Made by a program: the position numbers and the translations under genes
The notes under the pieces: model-generated
What the model saw: the letters and a program-made list of their open reading frames with translations, nothing else
Told to the model about the DNA's origin: nothing
Database searches by the model: none
From: Anaeramoeba flamelloides
Lineage: Eukaryota; Metamonada; Anaeramoebidae
DNA length: 64,000 bases
Assembly (NCBI GenBank): GCA_027625915.1
Contig: JANTQA010000015.1
Location: forward strand, 7,903,001-7,967,000
Reading direction: 5' to 3'
Shown: positions 24,011 through 34,732 of the stretch, in pieces
Layout: each line of letters opens with the position of its first letter
Position numbering within the stretch: position 1 is the stretch's first letter

Positions 24011-24208
24011 CAGTCAGTTCCACTTTTAAAGAAAAAAGCTTCAACGAAATTTAAGGCACAATAAAAATCTCAAATTAAGGCACAAAATTTGGAATTCTAG
24101 TAAAATATTTTGTAAAAAAAAAAATTCCAAATTTTGTGCCTTAATTTGAGATTTTTTTTGTGCCTTAAATTTCGTTGAAAGTTTGTGCCTTAAAAGTGAA
24201 ACTGACTG
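24011..24208. mobile_element. Foldback MITE, CAGTCAGT family, copy C
   Basis: 198 bp, flanked by TA at both ends, starting CAGTCAGTTCCACTTTTAAA and ending ...AAAAGTGAAACTGACTG. The arms share the AAGGCACAAAATTTG word family with copies A and B. Good preservation of the palindrome suggests comparatively recent insertion. Confidence 0.85.
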
Positions 24209-24889
24209 TAATAAAAAAGGTAAAAAAATTTTATAATGTGAGAAATCAAATGAAGTTAAATATTTTCCTTTTCAGAAAAAAATAGAATAAAAAATTGCTC
24301 TCACAAAAAAATAATCTTTTTTGAGGTTTTTTTAGTCTTTCCGAATTTTGAGACACTGTAAAACTCCAAAATTTAAAATTAGAGAATATAATCAAGATCA
24401 TATTACAAAATTTTACCTTGTTGTGGTAGGGTATTAATCTCTTAAGAATGTTAATAGTGATTTTTCGCTCTTTGGTAAATTACCAAATGAAATTTATAAA
24501 TAGAGTTTGTTTGCCAATGAATGAAACTGTCATATTATCTTGAAATGTTTAATATTTTGGATTGTGAAGTCCCTAATGTAAGTATATTTAAGTTATATTA
24601 AAGGTTTCCAATATATAAAACTGCAGGTAATGTGGACATATAAATAATACCAAATAATCTTTTTTTCATTATCCTGAGATTGGAAATTTTAAATCATGGT
24701 AGTACTGGTTGTTTCAAATACCTTGAAAATTTCGGTTTGATTAAATAGTGCAATAATTTTCTCTCAGAAAGAAAAAAATCAGAAATTCAAAAATATCGAT
24801 TTAATCGAAAAAAATCTACTTTTTTATCAAATATAATAGTTGTATTATCATAAATCGAAATCTTTCAAAGTGGAAGCCCCAACAATTTC

Positions 24890-25425
24890 AGAAAAAAATA
24901 AAAATTTCGAGACAAATTTCAAGGTTGAATTATCAATATTCAGACTCCAAAGTTGCAACATATATTTCTGAAATTTGTATTTTAAAAAAAATATAGATTG
25001 TTTGTAACTAAACTATCTTTAAACAATACAATAATTAACGTAAATTTTATTTTGACAGATATTTTCTACTTGTTAGAAAGATATTGAAACAAAACCAGTT
25101 TAATCGGAAAGGGGAACAACATAACCGCTTTTGTAGTTTTTATTAAGATGATCATCAAGAAAATCTCAAAATTACAACAAGTAAAACTATTTATTTTATT
25201 AAAAATTCTAAATATGGGATATTAGACACTGGAATATTTTGTATTTCGTGTTTATTTTCAGATTTGAAAAAGGATTTTAAAAAAATTTCCAAATAATAAT
25301 ACATTTTAATAGTGATCTATAATCAAAAATACAATTAAATATTGTACAAAAATATTGATAATAGATTTTTTAGAGCCCCGTTGACCATTAATCACAAATA
25401 CCATTTACACCCAGTTACAACATAA
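24890..25425. repeat. Dispersed repeat R4, reverse-oriented copy
   Basis: Reverse complement of text seen at 49140-49830 and 51030-52250. Markers are TTGAATTATCAATATTCAGA at one end, then TTTTTAGAGC and ACCATTTACACCCA towards the other. No coding content. Confidence 0.5.
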
Positions 25426-25439
25426 TTTTATTTTTTGTC

Positions 25440-26560
25440 CAAGCTAGAGTGACATGCATCGCAGTTATTAAAAAAAATAAAATTGAAAAAAAAAAAGTTA
25501 GACAAAAACTAAATAGTTCATTAACCCTTCATCTTGAATAATAAAGTTTATTCACAATATAATAAAAATTCCAGAACTTTAAATTGATGAAAATTTTTTC
25601 TTTATTATTGTGAGCATAAAATCCTTTTTAAAAGTCATTAATCTAGAAAAAAAGGGTTAATTCTGGGATAAAAAATTTCAAATAAATCGAAGGATGAATT
25701 TTAGTTGAATTCAACTTGGGTATTTTTACTTTTATAGATAATAACGAACAATTTTGAAAATATTGTATTTATCTAATAAAAATAAAATAGAGAAAAAAAC
25801 CCTTATGATAATTATGGTAAGTATCAGTAAAGTGCCTAACTTTTTTTTAATTTAAGATATTTTCTTTTTATTTCTCAAATTAAAAAAAAAAAACTAAAGG
25901 CAGTTTTCGAGAATTCGAAAGAATAGAGAAAAATCAAAGATTTTACTAAATTCTTTTAGATTCTGGGAAATCTGACTTTGTTTTTTTTTTTACTTATTTT
26001 AATAAAGCAAAATTTTATTAAATGTTCGATTTATTTCAAAACTTCTGTTAAAACCTAACGAAAGTGTCCTAGGATTTTTTTTTTACTATTTGAAATGAAC
26101 CGAAAATTTATAAAAATTTTCTGTCATTTCAAAAAGTAAAAAAAAAAAACCTAACGGAAAATTAAAAAATAAAATATTATAACCAATTTATATCAATAAA
26201 TAATTCCAACATCTTCAAAAATATAGGTTATACGTTTGAAGGGTATTGATTGGATTATAAATGCCTCTAAAATATTTGATTATAACATCTTAACGGTAAA
26301 AAAAAAAAATTCAAATTTTATACTAATAAATTGAAAAACAATATAACTAGTAAAATTGGTTTTTTCAACTTTAATTGTTAAATATCTCAAAAATAATTTT
26401 TGATCAAAGTTTTTTTATTAAATAATAGTTTTTATTAGAAGTGAGGTTATTAAAAAGAAAAAAATTAGCAAATGTTTAATTTTATTTTCAAAAAATTTTT
26501 TCAAGATCATGAAGTGCAACGATCTATTAAGTGGATAAAAATATTTTAGAAATTTAATTG
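25440..26560. repeat. Large dispersed repeat R5, copy 2
   Basis: Matches the flanks of the copy at 5760-7430 and that at 37980-39000. It carries a single hairpin (about 26076-26155) bordered by GTCCTAGG and CCTAACGG, plus a second weaker hairpin-like stretch near 25845-25900. The right end, reading ATAATTTTTGATCAAAG, is well conserved in all three copies. Confidence 0.55.
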
Positions 26561-26748
26561 CTCAAACGGAATTAGTTAATGTACAAAGGACTATTATTGC
26601 AATTATTGACACTCAAATTTTATTTTTAAGGAGGCATTTTTTAGGAATTTTCTTTTTCTTTGTCAAGCTTAATAACTTGTGTTCAAATATTTTTTAATTC
26701 CCACACAACACCAGCAGAATCATTAAACTTCAAGCAAATCCTCTTCAC

Positions 26749-27285
26749 ATGGATATTTTAAGGTGTTTTCATTCTCATAAAAAGAGAAAACAGACCATAG
26801 AAGTTTTAATGGTTGGTCTTTGTGGATCTGGCAAAACAAGTATCCTCAACAAACTTCGATACGGAGAAACTGGGACAACACTTCCGTCAATTAATTTCAA
26901 TGAAGAGACGATCGAATTTCAAACAGCTCTTTTCCATATTTATGACGTTTGTGGGCAAGACAAAATTAGACCACTTTGGAGCCATTACTTTGAAAAGGCA
27001 CAGGGTATCATTTTTGTGGTCGATTCAAGTGAAGACGAATACTTTGAGTTAGCACGTGAAGAGATTCATCGAGTTATGTCAGATGAAAAATTAATAAACG
27101 CTGCGCTTCTTGTCTTTGCAAACAAACAAGATCTCTCATCTGCACTTGACGCAGAAGAGCTTGGCAAAAAGTTACAACTAACAAAATTAAGATTTCCCAA
27201 ATGGAAGATCCAGAATTGTATTGCTACTACGGGCGAAGGCCTAAACGAAGGGCTCACGTTTCTAACCAAAGAAATTTTAAAATAA
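26749..27285 (+). CDS. Divergent Arf-family small GTPase
   Basis: Single exon, 178 aa, TAA stop, close to the usual Arf/Arl length of about 180. Motifs in order are P-loop GLCGSGKT (23-30), switch I TTLPSINFNEETI (43-55), switch II DVCGQDKIRPLWSHYF (66-81), NKQD (125-128) and a G5-like CIATTGEGL (157-165). DxxGQ-RPLW-HYF is diagnostic of Arf rather than Ras or Rab. It lacks Gly2 (starts MDILRCF), so N-myristoylation is not expected; Cys6 could be an alternative lipid site. The usual Asp of the P-loop is Cys, the switch I Thr is Ser, and the first Gly of GGQ is Cys. The catalytic-type Gln70 is kept, so GTPase function is plausible with altered kinetics. Orthology to a named Arl is not assigned. 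Confidence 0.92.
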   Translation: MDILRCFHSHKKRKQTIEVLMVGLCGSGKTSILNKLRYGETGTTLPSINFNEETIEFQTALFHIYDVCGQDKIRPLWSHYFEKAQGIIFVVDSSEDEYFELAREEIHRVMSDEKLINAALLVFANKQDLSSALDAEELGKKLQLTKLRFPKWKIQNCIATTGEGLNEGLTFLTKEILK

Positions 27286-27358
27286 ATATTAAACAGACTT
27301 TGTCCTCTGCCAAAGAAACTTTAGAACTTTTTTTTTTTTTTTTTTTTTGATTTAGTTC

Positions 27359-28569
27359 TTGAGGAAGTAAGTACATTTTACCATTTTGAAAAATTTTAAT
27401 TGTGTGAAAATTACTGGAAAAATATTTTTTGAGTGCCACCAGATATTGAAACTTTAAAACCAAAACACCATCCGCTAGTCTATTCGTGAAAAGAATCAAA
27501 GTAATTCAGAGTCAAATCTTAAATTTTTCAATTTTTTGAACAGTTTTTTTGATTCAATTTTTAGTTTTATTCCAATTGGTTCTGGATCTAGAGATGTGTT
27601 TATACGAACGATCGAAATTAATCAAACAGTAAACCAAAAAAATATCCCCGAAAGGGTGTGTATTTGAAAACAAATATTTTCTTTTAGAAGACCAAACAGA
27701 AAAGATAACCTGTCCAAATAAATTTGTTGAAATCAAGAATGAAAAAAAAAAAAAATCGATAAAAACCTATTTTCCAAGATTGGTTTTCTTTATTTTCATA
27801 GTTAGTTTGAATACAAACTATTTTTTTCCTTAAATTTCTCACCCCATTACTATTTATTATTATTTTACAAACCTTTTTTAACAAATTTGCTTTCAAAATT
27901 CAATTTTCAAATATTTTTATCAAACAAAGCCAAAACAAAGACTACTATTTCAAAAATTAAAATAAAGGAGTTGGATTCTTGAGAATCAAAAAACGGTTAC
28001 AAAAGATTCAAATCAAAATAATTGAGAAATTCAATAAAAAATTTCAATCAGATTCAAGAATTTTTTAGAGTTCTCTTTTTAATGGAAAATAAATAATTAT
28101 AAAATCAAACGAATTTGTCCAATAAACCCTCACCCCCAAGAAGAATTAAAACAATCTCTGATTTTCTGAACTAAAACTCGAATTAGATGATATAAATGAA
28201 AATAGGAATTCAGAATTCATTTTGGAAATTCTTTCACAATAAACAGTAATTTGTTTATCAAAAATTTTCCAAACAAAATTTTTTTCAGAAAGAATTAAAA
28301 ATAAAACCAAATAAAGAATAAGTAATTGTGTAAAATCTTATGGATAAGATCAAGTAATAAATGATTTTTATTTATTGTTTTTTTTGATCGATTTTTTCAT
28401 TTTTTTTATTTCTGTTTTTTTGTTGGTATGAAAATATCTTATACTAGGAATAATCCCACTCTAGTATTTATGAAAATATCAATGTGTTTGGCTAAAGAAA
28501 TGATTTGAATCATTCGGATTCACATAAATCGTGGCACTCATAAAATGAAAAATGTACTTACCCCCTTAA
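27359..28569 (-). mobile_element. TTAA-type TIR element (family T1), copy A
   Basis: About 1.21 kb, the reverse complement of 36621-37839. The ends are inverted repeats: one end starts TTGAGGAAGTAAGTACATTT, and the other, read inwards, starts TTAAGGGGGTAAGTACATTT. A subterminal GAGTGCCAC word occurs near both ends. The two copies share a 60-codon frame starting MISTNLFG.VIFSVWSSKRK with frame preserved despite substitutions. No DDE or other transposase motif was recognised, so this is probably non-autonomous or highly decayed. Confidence 0.75.
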
Positions 28570-28922
28570 AACATTGTGAATTAAGATCAAATTAACTTCT
28601 CCTTTTGAGAAACTGTGAATTTTTTCTCAAAAGTTAAGCATTTTGGAAAACATTCACTTTCATTCGTGACAATAGGAATTCAATTCGGGAATAATTTGAT
28701 TTACTGATATCTTTAATCTTCAACATAATGAACAAATAATTTGATTATTTTTCAATCTATTTTTTTAAGTTTCCTTTTTTTCTTTTTAAAAAAACTGTTT
28801 TTTATTTTTTTAGTTTTTATTTGAATTAAAAAGTAGAAAAGAAGAAAAATAATCAAAGGGGTGGTTTTAATTTAGAATTAGATTATTGAATTAGAAAAAT
28901 GAATGCTGTAATTTAACTTCTG

Positions 28923-28925
<3 letters not shown>

Positions 28926-28958
<33 letters not shown>
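28926..28958. repeat. (GT)n microsatellite
   Basis: About 16 GT units. No associated feature. Confidence 0.95.
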
Positions 28959-28961
<3 letters not shown>

Positions 28962-30199
28962 TAGATTGTATTGGGATTTACTTTTGGTAAGCAAGGTATT
29001 GTACAAACATTTTAAAACAATCATATTGATTTTAATATTTTTTGACATAAAATGAAACTTTCACCAACCCACTCAACAACATGAGCACGTACCAGAACTT
29101 TTAATTAAATATATTCTTTTTGATTGCTTCTTTTTTCTATCCTGCATATTTCTTGATTATCTTTTTTTTTTTTCTAGTCTTTCTTAAAAATTTTTAAATT
29201 GTTCTTTTCATTTTTTACCCTTTTTTATTTCTTACTTTTCTGTTACTTTTTCTTATCGTTTTTTAATAATTCTTCTTTTCATCTTTCTGAAAAAAAAAAA
29301 CAGAAAAACCATAACATATGTTATTATCTTACCAATATTGGGGTTTGAAAAAAAAAACTACAATTAGAGTTTAGAGTTTCAGGAAGTTCCATAGAGGGAC
29401 GAGCTTTTTTTTTTTATTTTAGGAAATAAATAGAAATTTATAGAAATTTTCTTTTTATTTCAAAAATTAAAAAAGGGCTAACAGTGGTTTTCCAGATTCA
29501 AAAGGGGTATATTATCAAATTTCAAAATTTGTCAAATTGAATTTTTTCATATTTTTGAAGAGTTTCTTGATTATTATCAAAGGTATAAAAACTTTTAATG
29601 TTTTTTTATAATTGTGAGAGGAAAAGCCAAAAAGATTATTTTGTGATTGGTAGTATTTTATTGTCTTAAATTGTCGACAATCCAAAATCTCGAAATCATC
29701 GATACTAAATATTTTCATAAAATTGTTCGAAACCCAATTCTAACCACAAAAGTTAAGTGTAAAATTTTTTCACCTTAAAACAAGTTTCCAAAGTCAATTG
29801 GTGCCTTAATTATTTTTTTTTCTCAAAATCATTGCCAAAATTTTCTAGTATACCTTCCAAACATCCAAACCACCCAGACATACTATAACATACTCTAACA
29901 TACCCTAACATACCTTAACCTACTCTTAAAGGATATTTTAAATGCCCATAGTCAATATATTTCAATGGAATCGACTATTAGGAAAAAAATGAGAATTTGA
30001 CCAAAATTGAAATTTGACCAAATTTGAAATTTAATAATTTTCCCATCAAAAGAATAGGGTGTAATCAAAGATTTTACCCAATTATTTTGAATCGTAGAAA
30101 ACTTGTTATACTGTTTTTTTTTTTTTTTTTTTTCAATTTGAGAAATCAACCAAAAAGTAAATTTATTATCGTTTTATTTCTGAAATTTAGAAAAAAAAA

Positions 30200-30560
30200 T
30201 TAAGAACAAATATTTGGTAATTATCTTGAATTACATCTCTTAATTGATAAAATAATTAATCTTATTTGAACATTTTTTAAATAATTATATTGTTTAGCAA
30301 TTAATCTACATTTTGAGTCAAATTTAAAAAAAGATATTTTTTACAACTTTAAAGTCTGAATATTGATAATTCAAGCTTTAAATTAGTGTACAGGGGTGGA
30401 TTTTTTTATTGAAATTCTTTGGTTTTTTACTAATACAACCATCTTTATTAATTCGTGGTATCAGTAAAATGGTATCATTTTACTAATCGAATTTTTAGAA
30501 ACATTTGAACCATTTTACACTGATATAGTTTCACACAATAACAATCTACTTTAATTTTAG
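30200..30560. repeat. Dispersed repeat R4, partial copy
   Basis: Shares GTCTGAATATTGATAATTCA, TTTTTTACTAATACA and the ACATTTGAAC word with copies at 49540-49830 and 52020-52250, in the same orientation. The left end appears truncated. Confidence 0.5.
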
Positions 30561-31016
30561 ATTTTTCTATGGTAAACACAAATCAATTAAGATCAAATCC
30601 TCAAAGCATTATCCAATTCTCATAATGAGATTTTTATTCCTTTTTACATCCACCAAATATATAAAAAAAAACGTAAAAAGGGAAAAACCCAAATAACTTT
30701 TAAAAAACATGGGATTTTGAAAAAAGTAAAAAGTATAAAAAATCAAAACAAAAAAAAAAAAAAATTAAGTTGATTTTCTAAAAGTAGAATAAAAAGCTTT
30801 ATTTCTATATAAAAAAAAATTTTTGTTATTAATAGTATTATAAAAAACTGTACATATTTCTATTTTAATAAATTCAATGAAAAAAGAAGTTTTTTATAAA
30901 AACTTATTCTTTTATTAAGGGGTGTTATTTATTAAAATTGTATGGAAATTTTTCATACAATAACCTACTATGAAAAATGTTTCTTTCAAAAATGCAAAAA
31001 GACATTTAATTCTAAA

Positions 31017-32765
31017 TTATTCTAAACTCTTATTTTTTGTTTTGGCCTTAATTTGCGAAATTACAAAAATATTTACTGCTGTTATTGCAAGATAAATTGC
31101 CAAGGGGAAATTCAAGCCCAAGGAATTATACACTGTATAAGGCACGAGTATTGTCCCCATTCTGGCAATTGCAGTAATAACTCCAAGGGCTCTGTTTCTA
31201 ACTAAAGTTGGGAAGCATTCGATTATGAATAAGATTATTAGCATGTAAAAGGCCAATAGGCAGCCTCTCATTAGCATTAGGAGGATAGTAAATACATATG
31301 TGTTGCGATAAAAAATGATTACAGTGTTACTAATCAGTGAGATGGCAAGTAATAAAAGAAGGGAAGTTTTTCTAGATAAATATTTACAAATATAAATCCC
31401 CAAAAATAATCCTGGTATTTCTGAAATCGTTTGGAATAAATTTAACACATATTTATTCAAGAATTTTGATTGTTTAATTTCTTCAAAACTGATCGGACTT
31501 AGGAGAATTATTCCATAATATGCAAAGGAAATGCAAACATAAGAAATAGAAAAAAAAATAAATAATTTTCGATATTTTTTTGAGAACAAATCCCTAAATC
31601 TTATTGATTTTTCTTCTGAACCTTCTTTTTCTTTTTTATTTTCCTTTTCATTTTCTTCAGAGTTATCATTTTCATTTACTATTAGCTTATTGTTCTCGTT
31701 TTCATCAGAGTTTTCATTTACGTTTTCATTTTCTTTTCCAATTACATTTAATTTTAGATTGTCATTGTTGTTGTTATCGTTAGCAGATATTGATCCTATT
31801 TCTTCGTCATTTTGAGTATCTAATAACCCGCTAAAGCCAATTTGGTCATTGGCTAAGTTGTCAAGGTTTGAATTATTGGTTTTTCGGAATTGGAACATGA
31901 GATATTTAAATTTCTTTTGCAATTTGCTATTTGATTCTAATTGTGCAAAAAAATCTTTTATCTGTTTGATGTCAATTCTTTCCAAGAGGTATTGATTAAT
32001 TTTTTTTTCAATTTCAAATTGGTTTTGCTTTGCGCTCTTGGTACTTTTCTTTTTCTCGTTGATCCCTGGGTTCATTTTATATAAATGGTTTACAACGTGA
32101 AAGTACTTCTTTTTCGAATGGTTAAAAATAATTGACTCTGGGAGGGAGAAGATCATGATAAAGAAAAACAAAACCGCGGGCACGATGTGAAACAGGATCA
32201 TGTATTTCCAATTTAAAAATTCCAAGGTGTACCACGAGAACAACACTTGAACGATCGATCCAATTGTCCACCAAATGCAAAAGACCATTGTCTGCGTAGC
32301 ACGCTGGGGCGGCTTAACAAACTCCAGATAGAGTGTAAATGCAATATTCGAAGCCGCGGAGCCGTTTTGCGTCACAAACAGCAAAAGACTGACAGTCCAC
32401 CAATTCGTGGAGGCCAAGAGCAGCGCTTTGCAAATGCAACTGAGCAGCATCCCGAATAAAATGGCAGTTCTTCTTCCAAACGTATCGCTGACCCACCCAG
32501 TAACCAAGGAGCCTGCTAGCGCCCCTGCAAACAACGCAGACAACATAAAGCCAGCCTGGAACGAGCTCAAATCCCATTCCCTTTCAAGCTCGGGGGTTAA
32601 ATAGCTCACGAGAATTATTTCCATCCCAACATACGCATAAAAGGATCCGCAGAGCACAAATAGAATGATCTGTGGCAGCCCAAACGGTAGAAGGGATACA
32701 ATCGAAGAAAGAGTTGTTTTTTTGTTCAGGTTTTGCTTTTGTTCAACTGTTTTTTTGTTCTCCAT
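31017..32765 (-). CDS. MFS transporter of the SV2/SVOP/SLC22 (organic ion/sugar) type
   Basis: Single exon, 582 aa, TAA stop. N-terminal half: TM1 about residues 30-56, then TM2 and motif A WVSDTFGRRTAI (91-102), four more TMs, and FSLPESIIF after TM6 as in SLC22/SVOP proteins. A cytosolic loop of roughly 180 residues (about 215-395), rich in Lys, Asn and Glu, replaces the usual shorter loop. C-terminal half: the TM7 lead-in RFRDLFSKKYRKLFIFF, and IIECFPTLVRNRALGV then RMGTILVPY, matching the E-PT-R...RxG..P pattern of the family. It likely moves a small organic solute across the plasma or an endomembrane; the substrate cannot be inferred. The first half is visibly richer in GC than the second half. 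Confidence 0.92.
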   Translation of the reverse strand: MENKKTVEQKQNLNKKTTLSSIVSLLPFGLPQIILFVLCGSFYAYVGMEIILVSYLTPELEREWDLSSFQAGFMLSALFAGALAGSLVTGWVSDTFGRRTAILFGMLLSCICKALLLASTNWWTVSLLLFVTQNGSAASNIAFTLYLEFVKPPQRATQTMVFCIWWTIGSIVQVLFSWYTLEFLNWKYMILFHIVPAVLFFFIMIFSLPESIIFNHSKKKYFHVVNHLYKMNPGINEKKKSTKSAKQNQFEIEKKINQYLLERIDIKQIKDFFAQLESNSKLQKKFKYLMFQFRKTNNSNLDNLANDQIGFSGLLDTQNDEEIGSISANDNNNNDNLKLNVIGKENENVNENSDENENNKLIVNENDNSEENEKENKKEKEGSEEKSIRFRDLFSKKYRKLFIFFSISYVCISFAYYGIILLSPISFEEIKQSKFLNKYVLNLFQTISEIPGLFLGIYICKYLSRKTSLLLLLAISLISNTVIIFYRNTYVFTILLMLMRGCLLAFYMLIILFIIECFPTLVRNRALGVITAIARMGTILVPYTVYNSLGLNFPLAIYLAITAVNIFVISQIKAKTKNKSLE

Positions 32766-33847
32766 TTTGGTTTTTTGAAGTGAGAAATCTGAAGAAAAAA
32801 AGAAAACTTAAAAAAATAAATTTCCTGTTGGTTTTTCTTTTTTGAAGAATTTTGGAAATTCAGTCAACAGCAAAAATTATGAAACAACCTTTGATGTAAA
32901 TTGTTTTTCGATGAGTTACTTTTTTTTTTTTTTTGTTCTTTAATCAAAAAGAAAATCGCTTAAAATTTAAGAAAATGTGATTATTTATTTGCTTGCAAAG
33001 AACAGAAAATTATTTGAACTTGGTTAAATTTTATTTTTAAAATCCTTTTTTGTTAATCACCTAAATCATAATATCAAATTAAGAAAAGGCTAATTTCAAA
33101 TGCTCTTCTTTTTAGTAAATTGATCTTGATGTGAGAAATCTAGTGGCAAAATCGGCTTAGTCGAATTATTTATGTCCAAATCAAATTAGCGAACGACTTC
33201 GAGACCATTTACCTCATAAAAACGTTGGATATTTGTTTTTGCAGTTATCAAGAGTTTCATGCAAAAAACGAAAAAATTTTGAACAGAAAATATTTTTTTT
33301 TGAAAAAAGTCCGTCAATTGACCGAAAAGTTTGAATTGACTAACAATGGGATAGTTTATCCTTACTGGTTTTCAAAATTTAATTTGTACATTTTTTTTTT
33401 TGTTGGGATGACTGCTAATGGAAATCAACAAAAGAATCTCTACAAAGTTTTTGAAAAAGTATTCTCTTCGTGTTTCTGTTGAGATTTGTCTGAGTAACTT
33501 TAGACCAAAACCAACAAGTTTCTTTTAATAAAAATCTATTTTTTGACAAATTGGGTGGTTTGAAAGATCAAATTTACTTCACGTCGTCCACCAGAAAATA
33601 TGAATATTGAAAAATAATCTCCAAGACAAAATACTTGGTCACCAAGAATTTGTAAAAGTAATTTATTTTGTTGAGAAAGAAAGCATTTAATTTTAATCAT
33701 AAAAAATTAATTCTTCCAACAATCCTGATCGAGTATTTATTCTATAATCAACAAAAATAGTTCAAATTGAACATGCCAACTTTGTGATCTGTTTTTCCAA
33801 AATCTTTTATTTTGAGAGCTAAAAAAATCAAGTCATATAATGTTTAA

Positions 33848-34404
33848 GGTTTACAATCCCTGAAATACGGAAAAAGATAATCGTATGTATCAGGTGGTGA
33901 CTTGTTAATTTGGTTCTTATCTGATCGATCTTGGACTTGGTATGGGTTTTAATAGTGCTTCAAAAATGCATTTTTTTTCAATTTATTTTTACTTTTTTTC
34001 CAAAAGCCGAATTGAAGAGTTTAAAATTAATTTATTAGTTACCCAGTTATAAAAAATATGGTTTGTGGGGTTGTTGATTGAAATTTTTAATTAAGTTTGG
34101 TTTTATTTGGATCTTTTTTAAAAATTTTATTTTTTCATTTGGTTAATTGACTAAAAAGTAAATCAAGATTTTCTTCTACAACCCAAAATTTAAAATAACT
34201 TTCTTATCAATTACCAATCTAATAGGCGTTACACTCTTGAATTCGGCTTTCGAAAAAAAGTAAAAATAAATTGCAAAAAAATGCATTTTTGAAGCACTAT
34301 TAAAACCCATACCAAGTCCAAGATCGATCAGATAAGAATCAAATTAACAAGTCACCACCTGATACATACGATTATCTTTTTCCGTATTTCAGGGATTGTA
34401 AACC
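33848..34404. mobile_element. Long-armed inverted-repeat element flanked by TTAA
   Basis: Two 174-bp arms (33848-34021 and 34231-34404) are near-perfect inverted repeats around a central region of about 210 bp. The outer end reads GGTTTACAATCCCTGAAATA. Both sides are directly bordered by TTAA (33844-33847 and 34405-34408), the target-duplication type of piggyBac-like elements. The core has no ORF. The arms contain ATCAGGTGGTGACTTGTTAA and TTGGACTTGGTATGGGTTTT. High arm identity implies a young or conversion-maintained element. Confidence 0.85.
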
Positions 34405-34705
34405 TTAATGAAGAGTTTTTTATTTCACAACAAATATTTTGAATAAAAAACTTCTTAAGAATCCTGTAACAGGTTTAATAAAAAACTTCAGCCAAGATTA
34501 AACAATTTAGGTGATTTTTATTCCAGATAATATGAAAGAAAAATTTACTTTTGTCTTAAAGATTGTTATCAAAAGAACACATGAATAATATTAAACCACA
34601 CCTCAAATTAAAATCCAAGTTTTTTTTTTTTTATTTATTTAGGCAAAGTAAATATTAAAGAAAATGCCCAAAATAAAAAAAAATAAAAGAATAAATTTGA
34701 TTAAG

Positions 34706-34732
34706 ATATATATATATATATATATATATATA
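34706..34732. repeat. (TA)n microsatellite
   Basis: About 13 TA units, with no nearby gene. Confidence 0.9.

Larger units (their letters stand above)
18972..26748. other. Gene-free AT-rich intergenic region with dispersed repeats
   Basis: Open frames are short and without recognisable domains. Contents are R1 copy 2 (20362-20870), a TA microsatellite (about 21474-21495), two TA-flanked foldback MITEs (22227-22418 and 24011-24208), an R6 copy (about 22440-23060), an R4 copy in reverse orientation (about 24890-25425) and R5 copy 2 (about 25440-26560). Overlapping opposite-strand frames near 19096-19516 contain a plausible hydrophobic run but no family signature, so they are not called. The rest looks like unstructured A/T-rich DNA. 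Confidence 0.7.
27286..31016. other. Intergenic region dominated by TTAA-type and other repeats
   Basis: Contains a TTAA-type TIR element (27359-28569), a GT microsatellite (28926-28958), an HP hairpin (about 29405-29480), a short series of ACATACYCTAACATAC-type repeats near 29880-29925, and a partial R4 copy (about 30200-30560). Short open frames at 27554-27736 and 27684-27896 lie in the TIR element; the first is mirrored in its other copy at 37458-37640, but no transposase signature is visible. Nothing else was recognised. Confidence 0.65.

Noticed and set aside
32247-32604. Plus- and minus-strand alternative frames over the MFS gene
   Set aside because: Shadows of the GC-richer N-terminal part of the MFS coding sequence.
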